Shown: piece by piece, positions 44,136 through 56,778 of the stretch
Numbering within the stretch: the stretch's first letter is position 1
Layout: each line of letters opens with the position of its first letter
DNA from: Hofstenia miamia
Taxonomy: Eukaryota; Xenacoelomorpha; Acoela
DNA length: 61,045 nt
Assembly: GCA_004352715.1 (NCBI GenBank)
Contig: SCFE01000096.1
Coordinates: 987,682-1,048,726, forward strand
Direction of reading: 5' to 3'
The notes under the pieces: model-generated
What the model was told of the DNA's origin: nothing
The model's input: the letters and a program-made list of their open reading frames with translations, nothing else
Database searches by the model: none
Position numbers and translations under genes: made by a program

Positions 44136-44760
44136 AGGTCCGTACCTAGTTAAGGAAGATAAGAACAGATGACGAGGGAGAAATGTATACCAGCCTATTG
44201 TAAAAGCAGAGAAACAAACAATGCACCAGTGCTGATATATTCGGCAGGAATAGTTAGATGGAACAAGAATGAACTCGGGCAGCTAGACAGGAGACAAGGA
44301 AGATACTTGCAGCAGAGAGCGCTTTCAACTTAAATGGAGATGTTGATAGGTTGTACATCGCAAGGCATAAAGAAGGCAAAGGGCTGCTAAGTATGGAGGA
44401 ACTCTAGAAGCAAAAGCACTAAGGCTAAGGGAATACGTAGATCGCAACCTAGAGGGTCGCTACTGGAGGTCACTAAGGAGTTAAGGAAGATAAGAACTGA
44501 GAGTAAAGGAAAGACAGCATACCCGCGTAGGATGGAATTAGAGAGAGGCAATGCATGGAGAATACTGGAGGAACACGCAAAAATGTGACAGAGAAGAAAG
44601 CAGCAAGTGGTTAAAGAAGGCAGGACTAAAAAGAGAAACAGAAGCACTGATAATTGCAAACACAGGAGCAAGCAAAAAGAACAAACTGGGTGAAGCAGCA
44701 TATAGATAGAAGAATGGAAGTAATTGATAAGTGTAGGCTATGTAAGAGTTTGGATTTAGG
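44136..44760 (+). pseudogene. R4/Dong-like LINE, C-terminal region
   Basis: Plus strand, frames mixed. Near 44225-44290 NAPVLIYSAGIVRWNKNELG and LDRRQGRY match the post-RT region. Near 44600-44660 KAGLKRETEALIIA matches the region before the terminal zinc finger, and DKCRLCKS at about 44728-44752 is the start of that CCHC finger. The sequence then changes abruptly into another LINE at about 44750. A segment of about 100 bp is present twice (about 44075-44175 and 44406-44505). Confidence 0.7.
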
Positions 44761-45995
44761 CATGGCTACTCCACCATTGATGCATTAGTTGGCATATCTA
44801 AGAATATTCGATTGATAATCAATAATAACATGTGTGCAGCTGTGGCCTCCCTAGATTGAGCAAGGCATTCGACAGAAGGGTTCATGCAGTATTGCAGCAA
44901 AGGCTAAGAGCAATTGGATTGATACTTACGCAATAGCTATGATAAATAGTGTTCTTACAAATCGGAAACATCGGGTGAAGATTGGCAATGTATTTTCAGA
45001 ATATATGCAATCTTTAAAAGGGGTCCCACAGGGTACTGTTTTCGGACCCATCTTATTCACTATATCCATAAATGATATTTTGAATCATATTATAATCAGG
45101 TGATATCTATCAATATGCAGACGACACATACATAGTTACTAAGCACAAGAATCCGCATAGGGCTGCAGAGTAACTAAAAACAACATTGAGCAACTAAAAA
45201 TATATTTTAACCAAAGTAAATTAACAATTAATATTTTCCCCAATTTCTTTAAGACACATTTCCAACAAGATTGAACTCCAACTAGGATCTCAGAGCATTA
45301 AGCAAACCACAAACATAAAATACTTAGGTGTTGATATTGACAATAAACTTGAATATGAATCATTTATAAACAGTAAATTTCGAAAAAGCACATAACGCAG
45401 AACACCCAAATGATCCATTCCTTTGTCCTGTGTCATTTTACATATGCATGCGTTCTTTTTACGAACCTTACAATAAGGCAAAGTGAACGCATAAATAAAA
45501 CATTCAACTGGTGTATTAGAGCTTTTTGCACTATTTGCAAACAAGAAGTTTGCAATAAGTTACAGGAAGTCCAAGTTCTTTCACCTACGTACCATAGAAT
45601 TTTTGCAAGCTTGACGTTGTTTTTTAAACATGTTACTAATTCGGTGCACACACGAAAATTTCTTGAATAGTAACATCAAATTTAACTCCAGAACACGTGC
45701 AGGCATTTTCAAGATAGCAAATAAATCAGATGCATGGAATAATTCGTTTACACATGCAACAAGTCTGTTATGGAATAACTTATCTTCTTCCATTAGATGT
45801 GCTGAAAACCTTAGAAAATTTAAGCGAATGTTAATGTACAATTTACTTTCACAGCAAAAAATTATTGGTTTATTAAAAATACTAAACGGATTCAAAATGT
45901 ATGCATAGCGAACTGTAAAATTTTTGTTTGATTGTTAGTTTAACTTTCAAATTCAAATTTTGTAAGCTATTTATTTCAATAGAAATAAAGCTTAA
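44750..45995 (+). pseudogene. Degenerate CR1/Jockey-like LINE, plus strand
   Basis: Starts within the RT: FGFRHGYSTIDALVGISKNI, a (decayed) SLD..ARHST segment for the first Asp, GVPQGTVFGPI near 45025-45050, a YADDT box near 45115-45130 in another frame, and KYLGVDIDNKLEYESF near 45320-45360. C-terminal pieces at 45410-45670 and 45630-45908 contain SERINKTFNWCIRAF and SLLWNNLSSSIRCAENLRKF. The 3' end has GAAATAAAGCTTAATTAGAC at about 45978-45997. Many stops. Motif order matches the LINE at 38495-39830, though the sequence is diverged. Confidence 0.75.
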
Positions 45996-47160
45996 TTAGA
46001 CTTAATAATCTTTATTAAGGCGCAAAGGCAAACAATGAATCAGTCAAATGAATAAGAATCAAGTAGAGCAGATGGACAAGTAAGTAAAGGAAGAGAAAGG
46101 ATCAGCGAAGAGGAAAGACCGCAGAGATTTCTTGAAGAGCGGGGCATGAAAAAAGTCAATAACAGCTGGAGGTTTAAAAGTCAGGAGGAAATTAGCCGAA
46201 GCACAAACACGATTAAAAAATTAGTGAAGGGTTCGATGTTTCTTGAAAATCAAGGATTAAAATTTCGAGTTAGTAAACAATTGAAGAGGAGATCACAGGC
46301 ATGAAAGTGACGTGGCAGTGGGAGAGTCGAGAATTTGAGCAGACCTTTTTGCATGATAATGGAGAAAGCCATTTAAAAACGCGTTTCTTGAACCTTTTCA
46401 TGGAGTGGAACAAGCCACGAGACGACCACTAACAGGGAAAGGCATAGAAGAATAGCACAAAAAATGGACTTGAATAACGAGTTTCGCAGCAGATGAGGTA
46501 TTAAAAGGAACATTACGAATGATGCAAACAGTGCGGAATTAGCTTTACGGAGACGCAAGGATACATGTCCAGTCTACTTTAAGGTGGCAGCAAGTTGAAC
46601 TCCAAGATGAGTATAACAAGGATACAATTTCATTGGGAGAGGTAGAAGTAAAACAAATCCAATGTCATCGACATACAGTCAGAAGGACGAGTTGAGAACA
46701 GATTGACGGAGGTCGTTAGTGGCAACAAGGAAGAAAAGATCATCACCCACAGAACCTTGAGGGACGCCACTGGCTACAAAAGCAGAGGACAAAATTGATT
46801 AATTGATCTGGACACATAGACGACGGTTGGTTAGATAAGACTGGAAAATTGATGAACTCATCAATAAAGCTAAATAAACGCAACTTGTCAAGCAGAATAG
46901 AATGAGGGAGCCGATCAAAACTTTAGAAATGCCAAGAAAGATAATGCAACCAGGATCATTACGATCGGATTGAAGATAGCAGTTTTGGATTAGATTGAGC
47001 AAGTTGGTGATGGTAGAACAACCTGGAAGGTTTCCATACTAAGACGGCGAGATCAGATGACGAATTTTTGGGAACACAATGAAAAACCAGGCGATCAAAG
47101 ATTATTGATAACCGACAAGGAATAGCTATTTGGGCGATAATAGGTGACCTTCATAAATTT
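45996..47160 (-). pseudogene. Degenerate LINE, minus strand, RT fragment
   Basis: Minus strand. 46799-47002 has CIIFLGISKVL in place of the FLDISKAF motif (first catalytic Asp now Gly). At about 46720-46770 SGVPQGSV is seen. Near 46660-46690 LYVDDIGFV holds an intact YVDD box. 46373-46558 is the later region. Its 3' terminus (GCGCCTTAATAAAGATTATT) lies at about 46000-46020, facing the 3' end of the plus-strand LINE, so the two are tail to tail. Same 3' family as 25204-25800. Confidence 0.7.
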
Positions 47161-47164
47161 TGAA

Positions 47165-48784
47165 GGAAACGTTTAGAAATGGAAAGGCAATCTTCAAAAT
47201 TCCTAATTTAAAACACTGGGCCTCGCCATTCTTCCTCGATTTTTAGCCACAGATCCACTTGAAATTCTTTATTTCTTGAATACAGTCTCTTCTATATACA
47301 AAATTACTTGTTCACTTTTTTCTTAAATACCAATCCTGAATTTGACACAAATTTTTTCAGCCCACACATTGAAACCTCAATCAGCGGTAGCTGATCACAT
47401 CTTTCAATAGAAATTTGTGGGCCATTGAATTGCTATATTTTACAATTAGTAGTACAAATTCCCTTTGTTTGTTATTTTTATAACAAAACTTTTTAATTGT
47501 TTTTTAAGATAACCAAATTTCAAAATTCGGGTAAGGTTTGAAAATCTTAACCCGAATACAAGTATGGTTTACAAACTTCAAAGCAATTGTATAACATTTT
47601 ATCAATGAATTGTTTTTCAGCTTCTCAGTTTGCATATGATTTCTATCAAATTTTGTCAAAGCCTGCATGCTTTAAAATTGATGTTTTAAGACTGGCAGAT
47701 AAAAAACAGTTTTGAACATTGTAAAAAACAAATGTTTTTAATTTGGTTGAAAACCAAATGCTAGACGGGGAATCAATATTCTAAAGGATTACTGCTTTAT
47801 TGAATGACGTACTTGAATTGTGGAAGCAGCTTGTGAAATAGCTCCTCCAGAAAACCAAATGGCTTCGGCGCATTGTGTGAATCAATCAATGACTCTTGTG
47901 TTGTTGATTGCAAATTTATTGGACCACTGCTAAAGTTATCTCCTCTTGAGGTGACTGATGTCCTCAATTATTGTAGAGAACAAGATCCCTAGTGTATTTT
48001 TGAAAATTTTGACAGGAAAAGCCTCTATTTTAACATTCTGGGTGTCCGCGTTGCCTGCAAACTGTCTAGAACTGCTTGGAAATTCGAAGTTACTTTCTTG
48101 AACTGTCTGGAAATGTTATTTTATTGCATCCAATTCTTGTCGTGTTTAAGTGTATTACTCCTTGCTGTTGCAGCAGCTTATCTTGACTTCATGTATATGT
48201 CCCTGTTAGTTTAATACATATTTGAAAGTGACTGCATCAGATATTGTCAGTGTTTCGGATTGAAATGTCAATTCAGAACAATTCCCTTTTAGCGCATTTT
48301 TCTAAACCTTAATGACGAAATCACTCAATGATTTATTTATTGTCCAGCAAATGCTTTAACCCAAATGTTCCCAACGACTTTCTATTATGACAATTTATCA
48401 AAATTTAAACTAAAAACTATATACTTCGTGTTAAAACATATGAATCAAGAAAGTTTTTGCATTTAGTTTGCAATTAGGGGTTTTAGGGCTGGGAGACATT
48501 TCATCAAATGGAAATATATGCATCCATTCGTAGAAAATGTAGAAATTGAACATATATTTTTAATTAATAATTTTGTACAAGACGAATGTCATGTAAATAA
48601 GGATTACATGCAATATAGTATTTAGCATTTTATAAATTTTGACATCTAACCATCAAATGCTGCTAACGCAAGAGTATAAATCTTTATTTTGAGATTTGTT
48701 TCTGGCTTTCTACTGTAAATGTTTATACTATATAATTGTAAATATGTTGTGATAATGTATCTAAAATCCAATAAATCGAAATCA
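47165..48784. other. AT-rich DNA, no gene recognised
   Basis: No open frame of note. Confidence 0.55.
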
Positions 48785-49030
48785 TCACTGGACATTAGGA
48801 TTATGTTCCTGACCAACATTTAAAATTGCAGTAATAATTCCATTGTATTGCAATCTTGTTAAGCACATCATGTTATCAAAACCTATATCAATATTTCCAC
48901 CAAGCTTTTTCTTCATCACTTTTGTATTCCAATTTGTCTTTCCAATTCTATTATTTTGCACCATATCCAATAAGGACACATTTCTTGAAGTGAAGTCATC
49001 GAAAGTATAAAAATTTAAAATAGTAGTCTA
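48785..49030 (-). CDS. Short unidentified open frame, possible terminal exon
   Basis: Minus strand, open from about 49030 to TGA 48785-48787. The Met-started part has 64 codons: VSLLDMVQNNRIGKTNWNTK, a Lys run, then GGNIDIGFDNMM. It is preceded by TCATCTTCTTGTAATAG, a plausible polypyrimidine tract and AG acceptor, so it may be a last exon. The composition looks more protein-like (balanced residues, GG, few stops nearby) than neighbouring chance frames. I do not recognise the family, and a transposase remnant is equally possible. Confidence 0.25.
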
Positions 49031-51736
49031 TTACAAGAAGATGAGGTTTGAATTTGGAATATTGTCAGCATAACTAGGAAATACACTTGCACTTATGCAC
49101 TAATAAGTACGATATTTTCAAACATTTTTCTCTTCCAACATAACAAGCAAGTTGTTAACAATTTTGCCGTTTTCGCCGCGAATTATGACAAAATAGTTTT
49201 CTTATGGTTAGCAATAGCCTACTAAATAAAAAGTTAAATGAAGTGTTAATCTGGAGTGCTTGTTCTCTAGTGCCACAGCTAGTTTTGCAAGCTAAGAAAG
49301 GCATCATTAAATTTTCAGGCATTCAAATGTATTAACAAAATTCAGTCTGTGCTTAGTGCAATGCTTTTGTACTCCGTTTTATCAAGCTCAATATAAAAAT
49401 ATTCCACCCTCAAAAATATTTTTTAAGTAAATATAAAAATTAGAATGATTTACAAAATATATAAATGATCCATTTTAAGTGATTTCTAATCGTTTGAGCC
49501 TTAGATATGTTATTGGAGTAACTATACATACCTCATAATATTTTTGACATCAACTCAACAAAATGAGTTTTTTGCAGGTGAATATCATTGGCAAAAACAA
49601 AACATGTTTCTGTAAATTTTAGTATGTTAAATAGAGTTATTCATTTGATTACAATAAGAAAAACTGTTTTTTGTATAATATAGGTTTACTCGTGGATGAC
49701 ATTTCATCCAATGGGGGTTTTTGTTAATTTCAGACTGAAACTGGTTGGAAATTTAGAATTGCAGGTGTGCGAACACCATATAAATGCCTGGAAATTGCTC
49801 TTTGATCGGCCTGAAACTTCCTGGAAATTGATAAGTTAAAATGCAAAGATACCCTGAGCTTGACTACACATTAGTAAAATAAAATTCTTGGTAAAAAATA
49901 ATGTAAGATTTAGTTTAGAGCAAATGTTCTGCAAATTAGCTGAGGGTTTGACGAGCTATATCTCATTTTCTGGCTAGTTAGAGCGTCAACATTGAGTATT
50001 GACAAGAATAGAGTTCGCCTTTTTGTATTAAATTTATGTGATACATTGTATGTAAATGCATAAAAATACAAGCAAAATAGTGCACTTGCAAAGCTTCTAC
50101 AAAAATATAAAACATTAAAAAGCAATAAAAACAAGACTTTTTTCAAAAAAACAACTGTTTGTTTTAAAAAAAATATAAGCGTTTTTTATAGCAGCACTGA
50201 ATTTTGTTTTTAGTGTTTTATTTGAGTATAATTTTAGAAAGGTTATTGGCATTATCCTGTAACATTGGGAATGTCAAATTCGAGAGATTTCATTGACACT
50301 CATCCATTCCTTTGTGTTCCCGGGACCGTTATTAATGCAAATGTTGGTTATATCGAAATCATCCGGCCAAACCATCAGTGTTATATCACACCTATTTGGA
50401 TTAAGCTGGCATTAGCAGTTATAGAGTTAATTATATCGGTAATATTTTAGTCCAATTATCTGCATACATCCATACTGAAATGTTAAATATTTGATATTGT
50501 GTTATTTAGATTTAACATTTACATGGTCTAGATATCTATAATGGAAGTATTGCAATTGCATTTAGTTTTCTTTACGGTTCAACAATTACAAATTTTAGCT
50601 TAAAAATTGTCAGGGGCATCTTTGATTGTATTTACTAATATACCAACCCAAATTTTGCTCGAGTACTAACATAAATGTCATGTAAGAGATATCAAATTGA
50701 TTTTAATCGTTTAAACATAAATTGGCTATTTATAACCTGTGATTTTACTGTTAGTACACGATTTCTTTTTCAGTTAGATTTTAGAATCCGAAAATATTAA
50801 TTTAAAACTATTTATTTTCAAAATAAATTAATTTAATTATTTGCTTAAAGTTGTAAATTTATTGGTCGAATAGCGATTGTGCTCAGGGCAAGACGAGGCA
50901 GTTGTGAATCAAGAAATAGACGTACCCGGGAAGAAATCTTTTTCAGCTTCTTATGAATTGGAACAAAAAATGCAGTTAAATTGGTGTTTGCTAATAAATA
51001 TAAATAATTTTCAGTAATTAATACAGCATGCACTGCAAACATGTTCGGCCTTAGCCAAATTGGAGCAAATTTCTACCGAATTTAAACGTATCGACATAAT
51101 CACTTTCCTTAATTTATTATTATGCATGAAAATTTGGTGATAACTCGTTGCTTTTCCCCATTGTCTAAATAATTTTGCTTTAGGTGATATCGATTCTACT
51201 AGTCTGTCATTTAATATATTTCTTCGAATATCCACGTGACGATGTTTGTAAGTCTACTATGTTTTCCTTGCATACATATCTTTATAGTTTCTGTAGCACT
51301 TTTATCAGTAGTAAGCATTAGAATGTTTGTTCGAATTATTTACTGTATGTTTGTTATCTCGTTTGCTCGTGGTTGCAAGCTTTTTAATTCTAAATTTAAT
51401 GTCTATCATTTACATTTGCATTGTGTAATTTCTCAAAATTAGCTTTAGAATTCGATGAAAGTACCCTAGCAGCTTTTATAATATCTCAAAACCAATAAAT
51501 TTTAATATTTATAAGATATTGTTTCTTTCTTTGATCGTGTTCTGTTAATTTATTTCTAAAATTAGAATTTATTGGTTATCAAATTCTTTGAAATTTTTAT
51601 TTTGCAATTGTTATAATGAGTTATTTTAAACTCTTAATTTGCATTATTTTCAAAACGCTGTGAAAAACATACTGCTATAAATTTTATATGTATTTTAGTA
51701 CTTGCGCAATAAAGTAGATGCCCCCATCATTTAAAC
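49031..51736. other. AT-rich DNA, no gene recognised
   Basis: Short open stretches at 49910-50146, 50265-50450 and 50845-51442 have no recognisable content and poor composition. Confidence 0.5.
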
Positions 51737-51911
51737 CAGTGGCGTACGCAGCGGGGGCATAGTTGAATGTCTCCCCGTCAGGTTTCCAAATTTGATTTTA
51801 ATAGGATAAATCAAAAAAATTTTCGTAAAATATTGAAAAATTTAAAATCTAGGATCAAAAATTGGGTAATGATGATGATGTCCCCGTCAGAAAATCCTGC
51901 GTACGCCCCTG
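51737..51911. mobile_element. 175-bp hAT-type MITE
   Basis: Begins CAGTGGCGTACGCAG and ends CTGCGTACGCCCCTG, a 15-bp terminal inverted repeat with one mismatch. Flanks ATTTAAAC (51729-51736) and ATTTACAT (51912-51919) match at six of eight positions, fitting an 8-bp target duplication. Internally CCCCGTCAG occurs twice. No coding capacity. Confidence 0.85.
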
Positions 51912-51919
51912 ATTTACAT

Positions 51920-52689
51920 TATTGTGCTATGCAACCGATTTCGATTTTTAATCATCAATACAAATTTTGTGGTAATATAATTTAAAATGCACTACACTTG
52001 ATGTTGTTAAAATATGCATACACTAAAAATATTCAAAATGTTTCTTATGCTTTGTATATTTTTAATCTTTGTTTATGCTAGTTATTAGTAATTAGGTTTG
52101 TGACATTCTTCACAGATAGACTTGTATACAATTGATGAAACACGCATCTCTTGGATCAGACCTTTGTTGAGAAATATGTTGCAGTTCTTCTTAGTTTCTA
52201 AAGGCGTTTTAGAATGTACCCTTCTTTTGCGAGCCTGAAAACGCTAGATATCTTTATCGTAGAGGGATTCTACGTGTCCTAAATTTACTAAAAACACCCC
52301 GATTAAAAATTCGGCCTATCAAGAAAACACCCAAAATAGTAAGTAGCGCGGAACCTTAAAACAGAAATCAATTTATATACACATTTGTGAGTAGAGATAG
52401 TAGAATTAATAATGAATAACAATTTTAATCAGCTGCAAGGTTTCCTGGAATTTCTTTAGAATAGTTTCCCTTTAGAATAATGCTACACTTGTTAATCTAT
52501 TAATACACAACCTCTGAAAAAGTATTTGAAATCGATTGAAATCACATTAAAAAATTATATTTAATATTATTGAAGATAGTAATAATGTGTATCATATATT
52601 CGCAACTTTATTGCTGATAAGTGTCCCATTCTCTTCAGTTTAGAATTTTTGACAGTTAAATCATGTTGTCAATAATACTAACAATCAAT
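51920..52689. other. No gene recognised
   Basis: AT-rich spacer between the MITE and the Tc1 remnant. Confidence 0.5.
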
Positions 52690-53500
52690 TTGTTCTTATT
52701 TAAAAAATCCATTTTGTAGAAATTCATGCTTGAAGATGGCGAATAAATTCTCAATAGTTGCAATTTTACGACCATTGTCTCGTCAATCAAAAACGTCAAC
52801 GCTCATTCATTATAAAGTTTGGTGCGCTACAACTGTGATAAGGAGCTTTGCCATGCCCTAGGACGCCATTACCATCTGGAAAACTGGTGTTTTCGTCACA
52901 CAGTAGTATTGTGTGGCATTCATCATCTCTCCACAATAAACAGGCAACCAGACCCCGCTTGCTGTATGTAGCACGCCCAAATCATCGCTTTTGGATGTGT
53001 TTCTCACCCTCTAAATAAGTTGTTTCAGGTGAAGCGGCTCAACAGATGACCGCCAAACGTGCTGAGAAGAAATTTCTTGGACAATAAAGTGGCTTTCGTC
53101 TGTACATACTCTTTTCCCAGTATTGTTTAGTCCAATTTCGATGGCGCCAACAGAGGCAAACGTTATCCTCGCGTCGAGCCGATTTCAAATATAACGTTCA
53201 TCATTTTTGCAGAGAGCAGTTGCTTTTGAAATGGCTTCCTGACCTGTTGCCCTCTTTTTAGAAGCACCTTTCGTATTATTGTAAGCATGTGAATGTTCAA
53301 AACAGTTTGCAATTTTGCCCTATTATCTTCTTGGATGCTTTCCGGTTTGATTACTCATATTCTGTGTACGATACAGTCATCTAGTTCTAGACAACAGCAT
53401 TGCTTGTCTGTCGAGATCGTTTAAGAATGCAATGGGACATTGTGGTGCTATCAGCTAACGTAACTGTGCCTCGCTGAAAACCAACTAAAACAAATTCGAG
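52690..53500 (-). pseudogene. Tc1-like transposase remnant
   Basis: Minus strand, frames mixed. Near 53085-53105 VCTDESHFIVQ holds the first catalytic Asp (usual form FTDES.F), followed by VWRSSVEPLHLK. Near 52960-52990 PKAMIWACYIQQAGSG corresponds to the VMVWGCF...G.G strand. The second Asp is not recognisable in the decayed sequence after it. The N-terminal helix-turn-helix region (about 53200-53480) is only hinted at. Several stops. A different lineage from the mariner at 33000-34073. Confidence 0.65.
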
Positions 53501-55653
53501 AAAAAGACGTGATAGTGTATTGTAATGGCAGGAACTAATGTAATTTAATCCAAATGAAAGCAATATAAATCTAATTGTCTAGTACCTAGTTCATAAACAA
53601 TAGCAATTTTTAAGCATATAATTGCTGTATTACAAAAATATCTCAATGTTGCGTTATAGCTATTCTTTTACTATCTAATATTACTGTTCAGTTTGATGTG
53701 ATTGCATTAATTATTTGGTCATCATTATTCCTTGTTTTGCATTTATGAATGTGAGCTAAAAGTGTATTGTAAACTTTTTATCATAAACAATTTCATTTGT
53801 GAGCAGGATTATTTTTCGCAACTCTCACTTTGTTGCAGTCTCCATAAAATCTGGAAACACGTTGGCTCTGATTCCAACCTTTCAGCAATAATGCGTATAT
53901 GATTCTTATTTTTCAAATTTGTATAATTCAAAGTGAACCCTAGTAATTTGTATTAATGCTTCAATCAAAAACTTTAATGGTTTGTTTGGGATTGTTTACT
54001 CTGAATTTTATTTGTGATTCGCTTTTTTCACTCAAATATAACGAATACGATGATTAGTTAGTAAAGCAATCGAATCATTATTTGAATGAAAAATATGTTC
54101 AAGAAGGACTTGTATTTAAAAATATTTAAAAATATGATGAATAGTCTTGTATGCACTGCAAGGCGATCGCTAACTTGGGTTTTGCCTTATTAATGTTTTG
54201 GATTTATATTTCTGTCCTTAGAGAAAGGTGTTTCTTGTCAACGCTGACAAGCAGCTGCCTTCTATGCATCATCTTGTTTGGATAGTAATTACATCGCAGA
54301 ATCACAGCTTGAATACAATATAAAAAGAGTGAACTAATAATTACGATCAGCAACAGTATCTTTCCTATCATTTTTGAAAAGACGGGTTACAATTTTTCCA
54401 TTTTACATTCACAAAATTTTCCCTCGCAGTATTTTGACTGCACTTAACGAATTACCACTTGTTTTATATTAACCCATTAGTACTCAAACTGTTTTAGGGT
54501 GTTAATTATTTATTGAATATACCTACATATACATACAATCAAATCTCTATATTACGCACTCGGAATTTGCACGAATGTTTCTACGTTATGGTTTATATTA
54601 AATCGAATCAATTGTATAAAAGTTTACTTAAATTGAAAAAAGGCAAAATAGTTTTTGGGACATGTTGATAACGGTAATGTGTATTCCATTCTGCATAAAA
54701 GCCCGCTTCAGAGTGATTGCAGACAAATATGGCTCATTTTCTAATTGTAGTTTTCTTCAAATGCTTCCAATCATCATACAAAGAATCCTCTTTGTACATG
54801 CATGTCGTCTGATGAAAAATGTGTGCATTGTATTTCTTGAACTTCAAATTTATTGAATTCAACTTTTTCAAAACAGTGATTTGACCATTTTAGTTTTCGC
54901 AACAGCTTGATAAAGTATTTTTTGTATACTGCATAGACTTCTTGTTTGAATTTAATTGTGCGTGAACAAACTGTTTTTGTATTGAACATTATAGTGATAA
55001 TGCTAATATATTATACTCACAAATAACAAATTAGTGTTGTGATATGTTAATATTCTATGAAAATGGTGGAAATTTTCACAATCAGTCGTGCGTAATAACG
55101 AGTTTTTCGTTTTGGCGAGGTGCACTGTATTGAATCAATAAAATTTTTGCGTTTTTAACGAGTGCTAGGAACTGATTCTCTGAAATTGTGTAGATTAAAG
55201 CGTGAACTAGAAGCAAATTGGTACACGTTTCCTCCCAAATCAATTATTCAATACGTTTTGGAAATTGCTGTGTTGTTCTCATAAGGCAACGTGTGCTAAA
55301 TCAGAAGTCATTGGGGGTCGTAATTTTGTTGAATAACTAAATGTTGAAACTTTTGGGACATAAGTTAAGCTTACGGATTTGGCATTTCGATTACGTAATT
55401 TTTTTTGCATAAATTATGCAATATGAATTCAAAATTGACAAGCAGTACTGATTATCATAATGCTTCCAAAAACTACAATCAAATTTACTCAAACTTTCAC
55501 AAATGAAATTTAATATATATTCTAACAAATCTAGCTTTTGATTTTTTAATTCATCTTGATTTAATAAGAAGTTTGAACAAATTTAAACAGTCAATTTTCA
55601 AGACTTAATTAATTATGCAACAGATTTTCTAGAATTTTCTGAATAATAGTAAA
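53501..55653. other. No gene recognised
   Basis: AT-rich. Open stretches at 54662-54856 (plus) and 54774-54989 (minus) are short and unrecognised. Confidence 0.5.
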
Positions 55654-56124
55654 AACTGACAAGCCAACATAAAAGAGGAGCATCTAGTAAGCTATCAGGC
55701 CAAATTTCAGGAAGATACATTTAGAAATGACTAATTCTCATCAATTTGAATTTAGAATTAAAAGTATTTTTGCAGAATCAAGAAAAACCACTTTAAAATT
55801 AACTGAAACAACCTCTGAATTTTTTGTTTAGGATGAAAGTTTGTAAATACTGATATTTGATATAGTCGCTTAGTTTAANNNNNNNNNNNNNNNNNNNNNA
55901 ACTGACAAGCCAACATAAAAGAGGAGCATCTAGTAAGCTATCAGGCCAAATTTCAGGAAGATACATTTAGAAATGACTAATTCTCATCAATTTGAATTTA
56001 GAATTAAAAGTATTTTTGCACAATCAAGAAACACCACTTTAAAATTAACTGAAACAACCTCTGAATTTTTTGTTTAGGATGAAAGTTTGCAAATACTGAT
56101 ATTTGACATAGTCGCTTAATTTAA
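55654..56124. repeat. 225-bp near-identical direct repeat across a 21-N gap
   Basis: 55654-55878 and 55900-56124 differ at only about five positions by eye. The gap (55879-55899) lies exactly between them. This can be two haplotypes or reads placed end to end, or a genuine tandem duplication. Confidence 0.9.
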
Positions 56125-56661
56125 CAAGAATTGTTCAAGTATGAAACGTAAAAATTTGAACACATCTCGGCTATTCAAGGGATGTGTTTGAGACTAGTGT
56201 CTGCCTTGCAAAGGGAGTTGCTAGATCTTCGAAGGGCACGATTTTTAGACGCAATTTATTATATGTTGTTTTGTACAGGAAATAAAGCAGTCATGCATAC
56301 ATATATAGGTACAAAGATTTTACCTCATATTTTGATCTCCTAAATTCACATAGAATATAAAACTGAATAAAAATGGCAAATCATGGTGATTCTTACCCTC
56401 TATCTACCTTAATTACCCTCTAGTTAAGACATTAATTCACGCCATTCTTAACGCTATTTTAGAGATCCTTATTGGATATATTTAAAATAACAGGTGTTTA
56501 TCATTAGCTACCATTGAGTAGTCTATGCTACAATCAATCACAATTCCACTACATGTACCTGTTTTAATCAATTCTTTGTAAATATTGATTTAATATATAT
56601 CCTGCTTCTCTGATAAATTTTGAACGACTATCAAATTGAAGACAATATTGTTTACATTACT

Positions 56662-56778
56662 TTACTTTACGGAAGACTTCGTACGTTGCTGTAAAGATGT
56701 ACTTAAAAATCGGACAGAACCGAGTAATTATGTACTTGGAACCTTACTTTACTTAAGACCTCGTACACTTCCGTAAAG
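56662..56778. repeat. Two 35-bp palindrome-ended repeats (TTACTTTAC...GTAAAG)
   Basis: 56662-56696 and 56744-56778 are 35 nt each and match at about 28 positions. Each begins with CTTTAC and ends with GTAAAG, complementary ends, around a TCGTAC core. Spaced 82 bp apart. The rest of 56125-57318 shows no gene. Confidence 0.6.
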
